Program-made: the position numbers and the translations under genes
Notes under the pieces: model-generated
The model's database searches: none
Told to the model about the DNA's origin: nothing
The model's input: only the letters and a program-made list of their open reading frames with translations
Part shown: positions 28,758-38,978 of the stretch, piece by piece
Numbering within the stretch: the stretch's first letter is position 1
Layout of the letters: every line of letters starts with the position of its first letter
Assembly (NCBI RefSeq): GCF_001482405.1
Contig: NZ_LPXO01000006.1
Coordinates: 236,378-300,377 of the forward strand
Reading direction: 5' to 3'
Source: Pseudoponticoccus marisrubri
GTDB lineage: Bacteria > Pseudomonadota > Alphaproteobacteria > Rhodobacterales > Rhodobacteraceae
DNA: 64,000 bases

Positions 28758-29954
28758 TCAGATCAGGTTTAACACAGTCTTGAAATGCGCCTCCCATGTC
28801 GGGGGGGCGAATTCCCGGATCCGGTCGGCGGAGGCTGACTGCGCTGCCCGATCGTCCTTTGCCAGCATGCTTATGGTTGTTGCCCAAAGATACCTGTCCG
28901 TCACAGGGGCGTAAATGGGAATATCTTCCAGAATTTCTCGATAGATGGACAAATCGTTGCAGACCACCGGCACGCCCAGCGCGGCCGCCTCGATCGGGGG
29001 CAGGCCGTAGCCTTCTGCGAGGCTGGGAAACAGCACGCCGTTTGCGCCCTGCATCAGCGCGGCGATTTCCGAATCCGGGAGGCCGGGCAGCTCATGCACC
29101 CGCTCGGGCCTGGCATCCAGCCGCTCGAACACGGCCTCGTTGCGCCAGCCACGGCTGCCGCAGATCAGCAGATGGGCCGGCGCAACCTCCGGCCAGAGGT
29201 CCAGAAGGAAGGCGTGGTTCTTGCGCGGCTCGATCGTGCCCAGCGTCACGAAATAGGGCGCGCCCTGCCAGGGGCCGCGCGGCGCCACGCCGGGCACGGG
29301 CGGGTCGATACCCAGATGCGCGACGACACAGGGCGGCACGCGCCCGGCGCCGAGATGGCGCGTGATGTCGGCCTGTGTCTGGTACGAATTGCAGATCAGC
29401 AGATCGGCACGCCCGGCCGCACGCGTCAGGAAGCGGCGGAAGCGCAGCGCGGTCTCGGGGCGCTGGTATTCGGGCGCGTCCAGCGGGATCGTGTCGTGGA
29501 TCAACACGGCGATGCGCGCCCCGACCCCCGTCAGGGCGGACAGCACCCGGTCGGTCAGGTTGGTATGCCCGGTATTGATGTAGTGCACGCCCTGCGGCAG
29601 GTGCCGACGCAGCATGCGCGACAGCCCGATGGGCAGGCATCGGTCGCGACAGATACGCCGCAGATCCGCCTCGGCCCGCGCGCGTGTCGGATCGAGGCCC
29701 CGCTTGATCCGTGACAGGCGATCCGGCGGCCCCCACCCGCCATGGGTCAGGCGGTCACGCAGTTGCGCACAGCCCGCCGCGTCCAGAAGGACAAAGCCCA
29801 GCGAGCTGCGTACCAGCCCGTAAAGCGGCCCCTCTTCCAGAAGCTGGCGAAGATAGGCGAACTCGACACGGTCGACGCCGGTCATGGGGCGCCCGGCCCG
29901 GCTGACCAGCCGGGTCAGGTCGAGCAGACGGGCCTCAGGCCTCGTAATGCCCAT
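28758..29954 (-). CDS. Glycosyltransferase family 4 (GT1-like) protein
   Basis: The 398-residue protein has a GT-B fold with the C-terminal donor-binding region YFVTLGTIEPRKNHAFLLD and VLFPSLAEGYGLPPIEAAAL, the conserved EGYG...E of GT4. The N-terminal domain starts LLDLTRLVSRAGRPMTGVDRV, a motif shared with rhamnosyl- and mannosyltransferases of exopolysaccharide pathways. The 20-base overlap with the galE 3' end shows tight operon packing. The specific sugar is not determinable. Confidence 0.9.
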   Translation of the reverse strand: MGITRPEARLLDLTRLVSRAGRPMTGVDRVEFAYLRQLLEEGPLYGLVRSSLGFVLLDAAGCAQLRDRLTHGGWGPPDRLSRIKRGLDPTRARAEADLRRICRDRCLPIGLSRMLRRHLPQGVHYINTGHTNLTDRVLSALTGVGARIAVLIHDTIPLDAPEYQRPETALRFRRFLTRAAGRADLLICNSYQTQADITRHLGAGRVPPCVVAHLGIDPPVPGVAPRGPWQGAPYFVTLGTIEPRKNHAFLLDLWPEVAPAHLLICGSRGWRNEAVFERLDARPERVHELPGLPDSEIAALMQGANGVLFPSLAEGYGLPPIEAAALGVPVVCNDLSIYREILEDIPIYAPVTDRYLWATTISMLAKDDRAAQSASADRIREFAPPTWEAHFKTVLNLI

Positions 29955-30918
29955 TCTTGTGCCAACGCCACGCGTCCGAGATCATCTGTTGCAGGGTGGA
30001 GCGTTCGGGCCGCCATCCCAGCTCCTCGCCGGCGCGGGTCGAGCCGGAGACCAGCTTGGTCGCATCCCCCGGACGACGTGGGCCTTCGGTGCAAGGCACC
30101 TCGGCATTGGTCACGTGCCCGGCCGCGTCGATCACCTCGCGGACCGAGAAGCCACGCCCGGTGCCAAGATTGAAGACGCGGCTTTTCTGCCCCTCTTCCA
30201 GCCATTTCAGCCCGGCCACATGCGCATCGACCAGATCGCAGACATGCACGTAGTCGCGGATGCAGGTGCCGTCCGCCGTGTCGTAATCGGTGCCGTGAAT
30301 GGTCAGGGCCGGGCGCTTGCCGTCGATCGCGTCCAGCATGACCGGGATCAGGTGCGTCTCCGGGCGGTGATGCTCGCCCACCTCGCCATCGGGATCGGCG
30401 CCCGCCACGTTGAAATAGCGGAAGATCACGTGCCGCAGCCCGTGGGCTGCCTCGAAATCGCGCAGCATGTCCTCGATGGCACGCTTGGAGGCGCCGTAGG
30501 CGTTCAGCGGCAGCTGGGGCGTGTCCTCGTCCAGCACGACATTGTCATGCTCGCCATAGGTGGCGCAGGTCGAGGAGAAGACGAATTGCGTACAGCCCGC
30601 GGCGGCGGCGGCCTCGAGCAGCGTCAGCGACCCCTCGACATTGTTGCGCCAGTAGAGCCCGGGCTTGGCCATCGCCTCGCCCACGAGGCTGAGCGCGGCA
30701 AAGTGCATCACGGCCACGGGCTGCCACTTGGCAAAGACATCATCCAAACGCGCGCGATCGGTCAATTCGCCCGTTTCCAGCGGGCCGAATTTCACCGCGT
30801 CCCGCCAGCCGGTCGAGAGGTTGTCATAGGTCACGGGCGTGTATCCTGCCCGTGCCAATGTCTTGCAGGCGTGGCTGCCGATATAGCCGGCCCCGCCCGT
30901 CACCAATACTGTCGTCAC
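29935..30918 (-). CDS. galE: UDP-glucose 4-epimerase
   Basis: The 327-residue protein has the NAD-binding motif VTGGAGYIGSHACKTL at the N-terminus and the catalytic YGASKRAIEDML (Tyr-x3-Lys) near residue 143, with the serine in FVFSSTCATYG. The remainder (RYFNVAGADPDGEVGEHH, then DYDTADGTCIRDYVHV) is diagnostic of GalE. It interconverts UDP-glucose and UDP-galactose, supplying a donor for the linked glycosyltransferases. It starts four bases after galU. Confidence 0.96.
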   Translation of the reverse strand: MTTVLVTGGAGYIGSHACKTLARAGYTPVTYDNLSTGWRDAVKFGPLETGELTDRARLDDVFAKWQPVAVMHFAALSLVGEAMAKPGLYWRNNVEGSLTLLEAAAAAGCTQFVFSSTCATYGEHDNVVLDEDTPQLPLNAYGASKRAIEDMLRDFEAAHGLRHVIFRYFNVAGADPDGEVGEHHRPETHLIPVMLDAIDGKRPALTIHGTDYDTADGTCIRDYVHVCDLVDAHVAGLKWLEEGQKSRVFNLGTGRGFSVREVIDAAGHVTNAEVPCTEGPRRPGDATKLVSGSTRAGEELGWRPERSTLQQMISDAWRWHKNGHYEA

Positions 30919-30922
30919 GTGG

Positions 30923-31819
30923 TTATTCCGCTGCCTTGCGCGAGGACATCATCTCTTGCAGGTAGGCGTCGAGATCGTCGCGCAGATCATCGCGGGCCAG
31001 GCCGAAGGCCACCGTCGCCTGCAGGAAGCCGGCCTTGGAGCCGCAATCGAAACGCTGGCCGCGGAAGCGATAGCCGTAGACGCCGTTGTCCTCGTCGCCG
31101 ATCTGCTGGGCGATGGCATCGGTCAGCTGGACCTCGCCACCGGCGCCCGATTTCATCTTGTTCAGGTTCCGGAAGATCTCGGAGGACAGGATGTAGCGAC
31201 CGATCACGGCGAGGTTGGACGGGGCTTTTTCTGCCTCGGGCTTCTCGACCATGCCCTTGACCTTGACCATGCTGCCCATGTCCTCGGCCACGTCCAGCAC
31301 ACCGTAGGAGCTGATACGTTCCTGCGGAACTTCCATTGCCGCGACCATGTTGCCGCCGACCTCTTCATAGGCCTCGACCATCTGCTGCAGGCAGGGCTTT
31401 TCGGCGGCGATGACGTCATCGGGCAGGATGACGGCAAAGGGTTCGTTGTGGATCAGGCGCCGCGCGCACCAGACGGCATGGCCCAGCCCCAGTGCCTTGT
31501 GCTGGCGGATATAGGCGATGTCGCCGGAATCCATGTTGGTGCTCTTGAGCGTCTCCAGCAGCGCATCCTTGCCCTTGCGGCGCAACTCCTGCTCCAGCGT
31601 GGGGGCATGGTCGAAATAATCCTCGAGCGCGCTCTTGCCCCGCGAGGTGACGAAGATGAATTCCTTGATGCCGGCCGCGCGCGCTTCATCGATCGCGTAC
31701 TGGATCAGGGGTCGGTCGACCAGCGTCATGATCTCCTTGGGAACCGACTTGGTGGCCGGCAGAAACCGGGTCCCCAGACCTGCGACCGGGAAAATGGCTT
31801 TCGTGACCTTCTTGCGCAT
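30923..31819 (-). CDS. galU: UTP–glucose-1-phosphate uridylyltransferase
   Basis: The protein has 298 residues from ATG 31819, with AAGGAG seven bases upstream; an in-frame start 18 codons earlier has no comparable site. The nucleotidyltransferase signature AGLGTRFLPATKSVPKEIM is at the N-terminus, with DRPLIQYAIDEA and VMVEKPEAEKAPSNLAVIGRY later. It makes UDP-glucose from UTP and glucose-1-phosphate. With galE next to it, it feeds the surface-glycan cluster. Confidence 0.96.
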   Translation of the reverse strand: MRKKVTKAIFPVAGLGTRFLPATKSVPKEIMTLVDRPLIQYAIDEARAAGIKEFIFVTSRGKSALEDYFDHAPTLEQELRRKGKDALLETLKSTNMDSGDIAYIRQHKALGLGHAVWCARRLIHNEPFAVILPDDVIAAEKPCLQQMVEAYEEVGGNMVAAMEVPQERISSYGVLDVAEDMGSMVKVKGMVEKPEAEKAPSNLAVIGRYILSSEIFRNLNKMKSGAGGEVQLTDAIAQQIGDEDNGVYGYRFRGQRFDCGSKAGFLQATVAFGLARDDLRDDLDAYLQEMMSSRKAAE

Positions 31820-31906
31820 CTGCCTACTCCTTGTTCCATCGTGGCGGCATCTTACACGAACGTTTATCGGCATGTGCCTGTTTCGTGCGAGCCTGGCGCG
31901 TCAATT

Positions 31907-33190
31907 TCAGTTTTTGTTGTGCCTTTTCTGACAACTCGTTTCCTGACCCGTCTTTACGTAACTCATGTGGCCGCGAACAGGGACGAGGCGCCGCATCTCG
32001 TCCTCGATGCGAGCGGAAAATCGCCAATAGCGGAAAAATGAAGCATCTCGACGGCTGCGCCCGAAGAGACCGCCGCTCTGCTCCCAGACACCGGTCGCGG
32101 TGAACCGCACCCTGTGGGGACGCGCGGTTGGTGAAAGCAGGAACAGCGTCACGGTTGCGCCATGGCCCACCATGTCCGCCGCCTGCGCGCGCAGCGTATC
32201 AGCCTGCCAACTGCGCCCGGCAAGCACCTCGTGCGGCGCGCCCGGCATCGCGCCGAAGTCCTGGAAGGCCGGCGGGTCGGGCAGTTCCGGCAGGGCGTCG
32301 ATCTCGCGCTGCGCCCCCTCGTGCGCGCCCCGATCCAGCCCGGCCAGCAGGCGCATCACGTCATCCGGGGCCAGCGGCCCGCGTTGCATGGCGCGCAACA
32401 GGCGTGCCCGTTGCGCCGCGTGGAAGGTGGCCCAGGCCTCGGCGTGCTCGGATGCAGGGCAGTGCTTGCGCAGGAAAACCTGCTTGGAGGCCGCGATCTG
32501 GGAAAGGTCGCGCGGCGTCCGGTCGGGCGCGCGCCGCGGGCTTTCGGCAAAGCCGTGATGGACCTGCGCCAGCGGCACGATCGCCGTGGCCAGCCCGGCC
32601 TCGGCGATGCGCATGTTCAGGTCGGTCTCGTCAAGGTAGAAGGCAAAGGCAGGGTCGAAACCGCCAAGCCGGGCCAGCACCGCGCGCCGCACCGCCATGT
32701 TGGTGCCCTCGGTCTTGGTGGCACGCCCCGGGCCGGGGTCCGGGATGGCCGGATCTGTCCCGGCCAGCGCCAGCGCATGTGCCTCGCCCGTCTGGTCGAT
32801 GCTGCGCGCCGTCCATTGAAAGGAAATCCCGTTGCGGCCGATGACGTACCCGCCCGCGGCCGCCACCTCGGGCCGGTCGAAGGGGCTTACGAGATGCCTC
32901 AGCCAGAGCGGTTCGGGCACGGCGTCATCGTCGATGAAGGCCACAAGTTCGCCCGCGGCCTGCGCAACTCCCAGATTGCGCGCCTGCGAGATATTGGGCC
33001 GGTCGAAGGGCACCAGCTTGATGCCGCCATTCTCCGGCCAGCCCCGCACGACGGCCTGCCCCTCGGGGCAGGCCACCACCACGACCTCCAGCGGCGCATA
33101 GTCGAGCTGGGCGATCCCGGCCACGCAGCGCGCAAGCGCCGCGGGGCGACCCCGGCTGACAACGACCACGCTGACCGGGCGGGCGGGCAC
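31907..33190 (-). CDS. Glycosyltransferase family 2 protein (GTG start)
   Basis: The 427-residue protein has a GT-A domain in its N-terminal 240 residues: VSVVVVSRGRPAALARCV, FDRPNISQARNLGVAQAAG, the metal-binding FIDDDAVPEP and the acidic FYLDETDLNMRIAEAG. The last 170 residues are unlike known GT2 domains and contain SGGLFGRSRRDASFFRYWRF; their role is unclear. It starts at GTG 33190, six bases after cysQ, with AAGGAAGG upstream, inside the cysQ 3' end. An 86-base gap separates it from galU. Confidence 0.87.
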   Translation of the reverse strand: MPARPVSVVVVSRGRPAALARCVAGIAQLDYAPLEVVVVACPEGQAVVRGWPENGGIKLVPFDRPNISQARNLGVAQAAGELVAFIDDDAVPEPLWLRHLVSPFDRPEVAAAGGYVIGRNGISFQWTARSIDQTGEAHALALAGTDPAIPDPGPGRATKTEGTNMAVRRAVLARLGGFDPAFAFYLDETDLNMRIAEAGLATAIVPLAQVHHGFAESPRRAPDRTPRDLSQIAASKQVFLRKHCPASEHAEAWATFHAAQRARLLRAMQRGPLAPDDVMRLLAGLDRGAHEGAQREIDALPELPDPPAFQDFGAMPGAPHEVLAGRSWQADTLRAQAADMVGHGATVTLFLLSPTARPHRVRFTATGVWEQSGGLFGRSRRDASFFRYWRFSARIEDEMRRLVPVRGHMSYVKTGQETSCQKRHNKN

Positions 33191-33196
33191 CGGGGC

Positions 33197-33994
33197 TCAG
33201 CCTTCCTTCAGCTCCACCCCCGGCGCGTAGGCGATGAAGAACGGGTTGGCGAACCCGACCTTGCCATAGGCGAGCGCGGAGTGATCGTCGAAGCGCACGA
33301 CCCGTCCGCCAGCCCCGTTCAGCACGGCATGACCGGCGGCGGTGTCCCACTCCATCGTGCGGCCCAGACGCGGATAGAGATCGGCCTCACCGGTCGCCAC
33401 GAGACAGAATTTCAGCGAGGAGCCGGCGCTGGTCATGTCCTTGACCGCATACTTGTTGATATAGGCGTCGGTCGCCTCGTCGCGATGCGACTTGGAGGCC
33501 ACGACCATCAGCGCCTCGTTGTCGGGCTCGCCCACCTTGATGGGGGTGGTTTCGCCGGGGGTGTCCTTGTCGAAGGGGCCGGTCTCCTCGACCGCGACGC
33601 CCACGCTGTCGGTGTAGAACATGCGCTCGCGCGCCGGGGCATAGACCACGCCGCGGGTCGGCACGCCATCCTCGACCAATGCGATGTTCACGGTGAAATC
33701 GCCGCGGCGGTTGACGAATTCCTTGGTGCCGTCCAGCGGATCGACGATCAGGAAGGTCAGCGCTTCGGTGTCATGGCTGTCGGCCTGCTCCTCGGTCACC
33801 AGCGCGACATCCGGAAAGGCCTCGCGCAGCCCGGCCGAGATCAGCGCGTCGGCAGCCTCGTCCGCGGCGGTGACCGGGCTCTCGTCGGACTTGGCGCGCA
33901 CGTCGAAATCGTCGGAGTTGTAGATCTCCATGATCTTGTCGCCCGCCTCCAGCGCAAGGCGCCGCATGATCGGGGTCAGTTCGGAATAGTTCAT
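33197..33994 (-). CDS. cysQ: 3'(2'),5'-bisphosphate nucleotidase
   Basis: The protein has 265 residues from ATG 33994 with GAGGAG upstream. The inositol-monophosphatase-superfamily metal motifs are present: VTEEQADSHD, VDPLDGTKEFVNRRGDFTVN and EWDTAAGHAVL. The family assignment is CysQ, which removes the 3' phosphate of PAP (and PAPS). PAP is the by-product that inhibits sulfotransferases. Heading an operon that ends in a sulfotransferase makes a PAP-recycling role for glycan sulfation likely. It is divergent from the ABC-2 permease gene. Confidence 0.94.
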   Translation of the reverse strand: MNYSELTPIMRRLALEAGDKIMEIYNSDDFDVRAKSDESPVTAADEAADALISAGLREAFPDVALVTEEQADSHDTEALTFLIVDPLDGTKEFVNRRGDFTVNIALVEDGVPTRGVVYAPARERMFYTDSVGVAVEETGPFDKDTPGETTPIKVGEPDNEALMVVASKSHRDEATDAYINKYAVKDMTSAGSSLKFCLVATGEADLYPRLGRTMEWDTAAGHAVLNGAGGRVVRFDDHSALAYGKVGFANPFFIAYAPGVELKEG

Positions 33995-34119
33995 GGGGCC
34001 GGCTCCTCTCCGCGACAGGCGCGGTTTCATTGATTTGAAAGCTCTCCCGACTTATGCTGCCGATTACAAAGAACGGCAAGCATGCCGCAGATCAGGCCGC
34101 GTATCGGAGCAGCGCCATC

Positions 34120-34950
34120 ATGTTTCAGGTCACCGCCCCCCGGTCCCGGCTGGGATCCGCCCTCTATATTGCCGAGCTCGTCTATCACAACTCGGTCCGC
34201 GCAGTCCGAAAGACGCATGGCAACGCGTTCATGGCGATCTTCATGAACATGCTGCAGACGATCATCTTCGTGCTGGCCTTCGTGGTCATGTTCTCGATCC
34301 TGGGGCTGCGCGGCACGGCGATCCGGGGCGATTTCATCATCTACATCATGACCGGGGTCTTCCTGTTCATGACCCATACCAAGACGCTGGGCGCCGTCGC
34401 CGGGTCCGAGGGGCCGGCCAGCCCGATGATGCAGCATGCGCCGATGAACACCGCCATCGCCATCGCGGCGGCCATGGTCAGCACGCTCTACATCCAGATC
34501 CTGTCGCTTTTCGCGATCCTCTTCGTCTATGACGTGGCCTTCAATCCCTATGTCATGAGCGAGATCCACGACCCGATCGGCTGCATGGCCATGGTGCTGC
34601 TGTCTTGGTTCTCGGGGGCGGCGATCGGGCTGGTCTTCCTGGCCGCCAAGCCCTGGTTCCCCGAGCCGGTCAGCATCATCTCGACCATCTACCAGCGCGC
34701 CAACATGATCGCCTCGGGCAAGATGTTCGTGGCCAACACGCTGCCGCCCAAGATGCTGGTCATGTTCGACTGGAACCCGCTCTTCCACACGATCGACCAG
34801 TCGCGTGGCTACGCTTTCGTGGATTACAACCCCCGGAATTCCGACTGGGAATATGCCTTCTACCTGTCTATCATCCTGATCATGATTGGTCTCATGGGTG
34901 AATTTTACACCCGCAAACACGCATCTGCTTCCTGGAGTGCGCGACGATGA
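34120..34950 (+). CDS. ABC-2 type transporter permease (polysaccharide export-like)
   Basis: The protein has 276 residues from ATG 34120; an upstream ATG at 34054 is in frame but lacks a good site. Six hydrophobic segments (first at about residues 39–61) fit the ABC-2 fold. GNAFMAIFMNMLQTIIFVLA and RANMIASGKMFVANTLP match KpsM-like capsule or O-antigen exporters. The partner ATPase is not next to it. It begins a three-gene plus-strand operon with two SH3 proteins, divergent from cysQ, so it may export the sulfated glycan. Confidence 0.85.
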   Translation: MFQVTAPRSRLGSALYIAELVYHNSVRAVRKTHGNAFMAIFMNMLQTIIFVLAFVVMFSILGLRGTAIRGDFIIYIMTGVFLFMTHTKTLGAVAGSEGPASPMMQHAPMNTAIAIAAAMVSTLYIQILSLFAILFVYDVAFNPYVMSEIHDPIGCMAMVLLSWFSGAAIGLVFLAAKPWFPEPVSIISTIYQRANMIASGKMFVANTLPPKMLVMFDWNPLFHTIDQSRGYAFVDYNPRNSDWEYAFYLSIILIMIGLMGEFYTRKHASASWSARR

Positions 34951-35543
34951 TTAGACTGGCTGCCTTTTTCATGATCCTTGCAGGCGCCGTTGCGGCGCAG
35001 AACCTGCCGGCCCTCTACGACGTGACCGATGTCGCCTCGGACGACATCCTGAACGTGCGCAACCGGCCCAGTGCCAGTTCCACCGTGATCGGCACGCTGG
35101 CCTTCGATGCCCGCGGCGTCGAGGTGGTCGAGACGCAGGACAACTGGGGCCGGGTCAACGTGGACGGCGTGTCCGGCTGGGCCTCGATGCGTTTCCTTTC
35201 CCGCCAGCCCGACAGCGACCTGCCGCATGCGCTGCGCTTCGACTGTTTCGGGACCGAGCCGTTCTGGTCGCTGGAGGTGACGCAGGGCAACAGCGCGATC
35301 TTCTCGACGCCCGAGGGGCGGAGCAAGGCGTTCCGCATCGGCAATGTCACGACCGCCTCGGGCCGGCCCTTCCCGCATGCCGTTCTGGGCACCGCCCCGG
35401 GCGAGAACATCGCGCTGGTCGTCGGGCGCGAGATCTGCTCGGACGGGATGTCGGACAACCTGTTCGGTCATGACGGCACGGTCGTGCTCAGCGGGTATGA
35501 CATGCAGGTCTATTCCGGCTGCTGTTCGGTGCAGGCCGACTGA
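34947..35543 (+). CDS. Periplasmic SH3 domain-containing protein, copy 1
   Basis: The 198-residue protein has a signal peptide (LAAFFMILAGAVAAQ) and a bacterial SH3 domain at about residues 23–85 (VASDDILNVRNRPSASSTVI, then GWASMRFLSRQ). The C-terminal 110 residues start with a conserved Cys-containing strand (LRFDCFGTEPFWSLEV) and end in YSGCCSVQ. Four cysteines suggest disulfides. It overlaps the permease gene by ATGA. The function may be cell-wall binding. Confidence 0.8.
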   Translation: MIRLAAFFMILAGAVAAQNLPALYDVTDVASDDILNVRNRPSASSTVIGTLAFDARGVEVVETQDNWGRVNVDGVSGWASMRFLSRQPDSDLPHALRFDCFGTEPFWSLEVTQGNSAIFSTPEGRSKAFRIGNVTTASGRPFPHAVLGTAPGENIALVVGREICSDGMSDNLFGHDGTVVLSGYDMQVYSGCCSVQAD

Positions 35544-36163
35544 TGCGCGCGCTGGTCCTCGCGCTGCTGGTCGCCCTCTCTCCCCTCGCCGTCGCTGCCG
35601 ACCCGGTGCTCTACCACGTGACCGATGTCGCGGCCGATGATGTCCTGAACATCCGGGCCGAGCCGCGCAGCGGCACCGAGATCCTTGGCGCGCTCGGCCC
35701 CGATGACCGGTATGTCGAGGTGCTGGAGCTGGACAGCTCGGGCAAGTGGGGGCTGGTGCGCGCGGGCGAGGCCGGCATGGGCTGGGTCTTCATGCGTTAC
35801 ATGGCCGCGGTGCCCGGCGCGACCTATCCGGACTGGCCGCATCTGCGCTGCTCGGGCAGCGAATACCCGTGGAGCTTCATTGTCACCCAGGGCGGTGCCG
35901 CGCAATACCGGGTGGGTTACGGCGAGCAGGGCTTTCTGCTGCAGGCCGGCAGCCTTGCCAGCGGGGGCGAACATCTCTTCGCACGGGGCGTGCTCGCTCG
36001 CGGCGAGGGCATCACCGTCACCGCCGCGATCCAGCCGGGCAGTTGCTCCAGCACAATGATCGACGCGGAATACGGGCTGCGCGGCGCGATCTGGGCGCTG
36101 ACCGCCGAGGGCGAGCGCTTTCACAACGGCTGTTGCGTGCTCACCGCCCCGCCGGCGCAGTGA
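35543..36163 (+). CDS. Periplasmic SH3 domain-containing protein, copy 2
   Basis: The 206-residue protein is a diverged tandem copy of the preceding gene: signal peptide (VLALLVALSPLAVAA), SH3 domain (VAADDVLNIRAEPRSGTEIL, then GWVFMRYMAA) and the same C-terminal pattern (LRCSGSEYPWSFIV, then HNGCCVLT). The start ATG shares one base with the previous stop. The 3' end overlaps the convergent alkB gene by 23 bases. The pair arose by local duplication. Confidence 0.8.
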   Translation: MRALVLALLVALSPLAVAADPVLYHVTDVAADDVLNIRAEPRSGTEILGALGPDDRYVEVLELDSSGKWGLVRAGEAGMGWVFMRYMAAVPGATYPDWPHLRCSGSEYPWSFIVTQGGAAQYRVGYGEQGFLLQAGSLASGGEHLFARGVLARGEGITVTAAIQPGSCSSTMIDAEYGLRGAIWALTAEGERFHNGCCVLTAPPAQ

Positions 36164-36758
36164 CGACGCGCAGCGTCAGGTTGATGCGCCCGCCCTGCGG
36201 CAGCAGCGTGGACGAGCCGAAGCGGATCCGGTCCACCCCGTGATGGGCGAGGCGCGCGTCGCCGCCCATCACAACCACGTCGCCCGAACGCAGCCAGACC
36301 GTTTCCGTCCGGCCGCCGCGCGCCACGTTGCCCATGCGGAACAGCGCCTCGTCGCCCAGGCTGACCGACACCACCGGGCAGGACAGGTCGGCCTCGTCAT
36401 GGTCCTGGTGCATCCCCATGCGCGCGCCTTCGCCGTACCAGTTGATCAGGCAGCACTCGGGCGCGCGATCGCAGCCGCTGACCGCGTCCCAGATGGCGCG
36501 CACCTCGGACGGAATCTCCGGCCAGGCCATGCCCTCGGGGTGGCGCGGCTCATAGCGATAGCCGCGCCGGTCGGTGATCCAGCCGAAATCGCCCGCGGCG
36601 CTCATGCGCACCGACATGGGCCGGCCACGCGGCGTCACGGGCTGCACCAGCGGTGCGGCGCGCAGGATCTCGCGCAGGCGCGCGACCAGTGCCTCCTGCG
36701 CGGCACGGTTCAGGAATTCGGGGTGGATCACGAAACCCTTGCGTTCGATCGGTGTCAT
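36141..36758 (-). CDS. alkB: Alpha-ketoglutarate-dependent dioxygenase AlkB
   Basis: The protein has 205 residues from ATG 36758 with GGA upstream. The iron ligands are in GMHQDHDEADLS (HxD) and LAHHGVDRI, and the 2-oxoglutarate arginine is in GRINLTLRVV. AlkB removes methyl groups from 1-methyladenine and 3-methylcytosine oxidatively. The long open frame upstream is not part of it. With the Ada-like protein at 14711–15553 the window encodes two different alkylation-repair enzymes. Confidence 0.92.
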   Translation of the reverse strand: MTPIERKGFVIHPEFLNRAAQEALVARLREILRAAPLVQPVTPRGRPMSVRMSAAGDFGWITDRRGYRYEPRHPEGMAWPEIPSEVRAIWDAVSGCDRAPECCLINWYGEGARMGMHQDHDEADLSCPVVSVSLGDEALFRMGNVARGGRTETVWLRSGDVVVMGGDARLAHHGVDRIRFGSSTLLPQGGRINLTLRVVTAPAGR

Positions 36759-36827
36759 CGACGGTCCTTCCTGCCATGGCAACTTGCAAGCAGCGGGGGT
36801 TTCCCGACAATTGCCGCACTCACGGCG

Positions 36828-36855
36828 CTTGCAGCACTCAATACCCCTCCTTATA
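36828..36855 (+). promoter_or_regulatory. Candidate RpoH (heat-shock) promoter of dnaK
   Basis: CTTGCA at 36828–36833 and CTTATA at 36850–36855 are separated by 16 bases, upstream of dnaK by about 120 bases. This fits the CTTG / C-TATA layout of alphaproteobacterial sigma-32 promoters. The assignment rests only on similarity and on dnaK being a classic RpoH target. Confidence 0.55.
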
Positions 36856-36972
36856 TACCCTCCGAACGCGCTGGCGGGACGTCTCGCCGGCCTCAAGAGA
36901 TGCGGGGCAGGATGCCGAAACGGGTCCCCACGCCTCGTGACATCGCCTGACGAAAGATAAGGGATCGAAACC

Positions 36973-38898
<1,926 letters not shown>

Positions 38899-38922
38899 GG
38901 TCATAGCTTTCGGAACCAGTTT

Positions 38923-38951
38923 GGGGCCGGTCCGGACACCGGGCCGGCCCC
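38923..38951 (+). terminator. dnaK–dnaJ intercistronic hairpin
   Basis: A 13-base stem (GGGGCCGGTCCGG with CCGGGCCGGCCCC, one G·U pair) with a three-base loop ACA lies 25 bases after the dnaK stop. It is followed by CTTGCGTTCC rather than a long T run. It probably acts as a partial terminator or mRNA processing/stability element that lowers dnaJ relative to dnaK. Confidence 0.6.
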
Positions 38952-38978
38952 TTGCGTTCCGAGACAAGGAGGACATAC

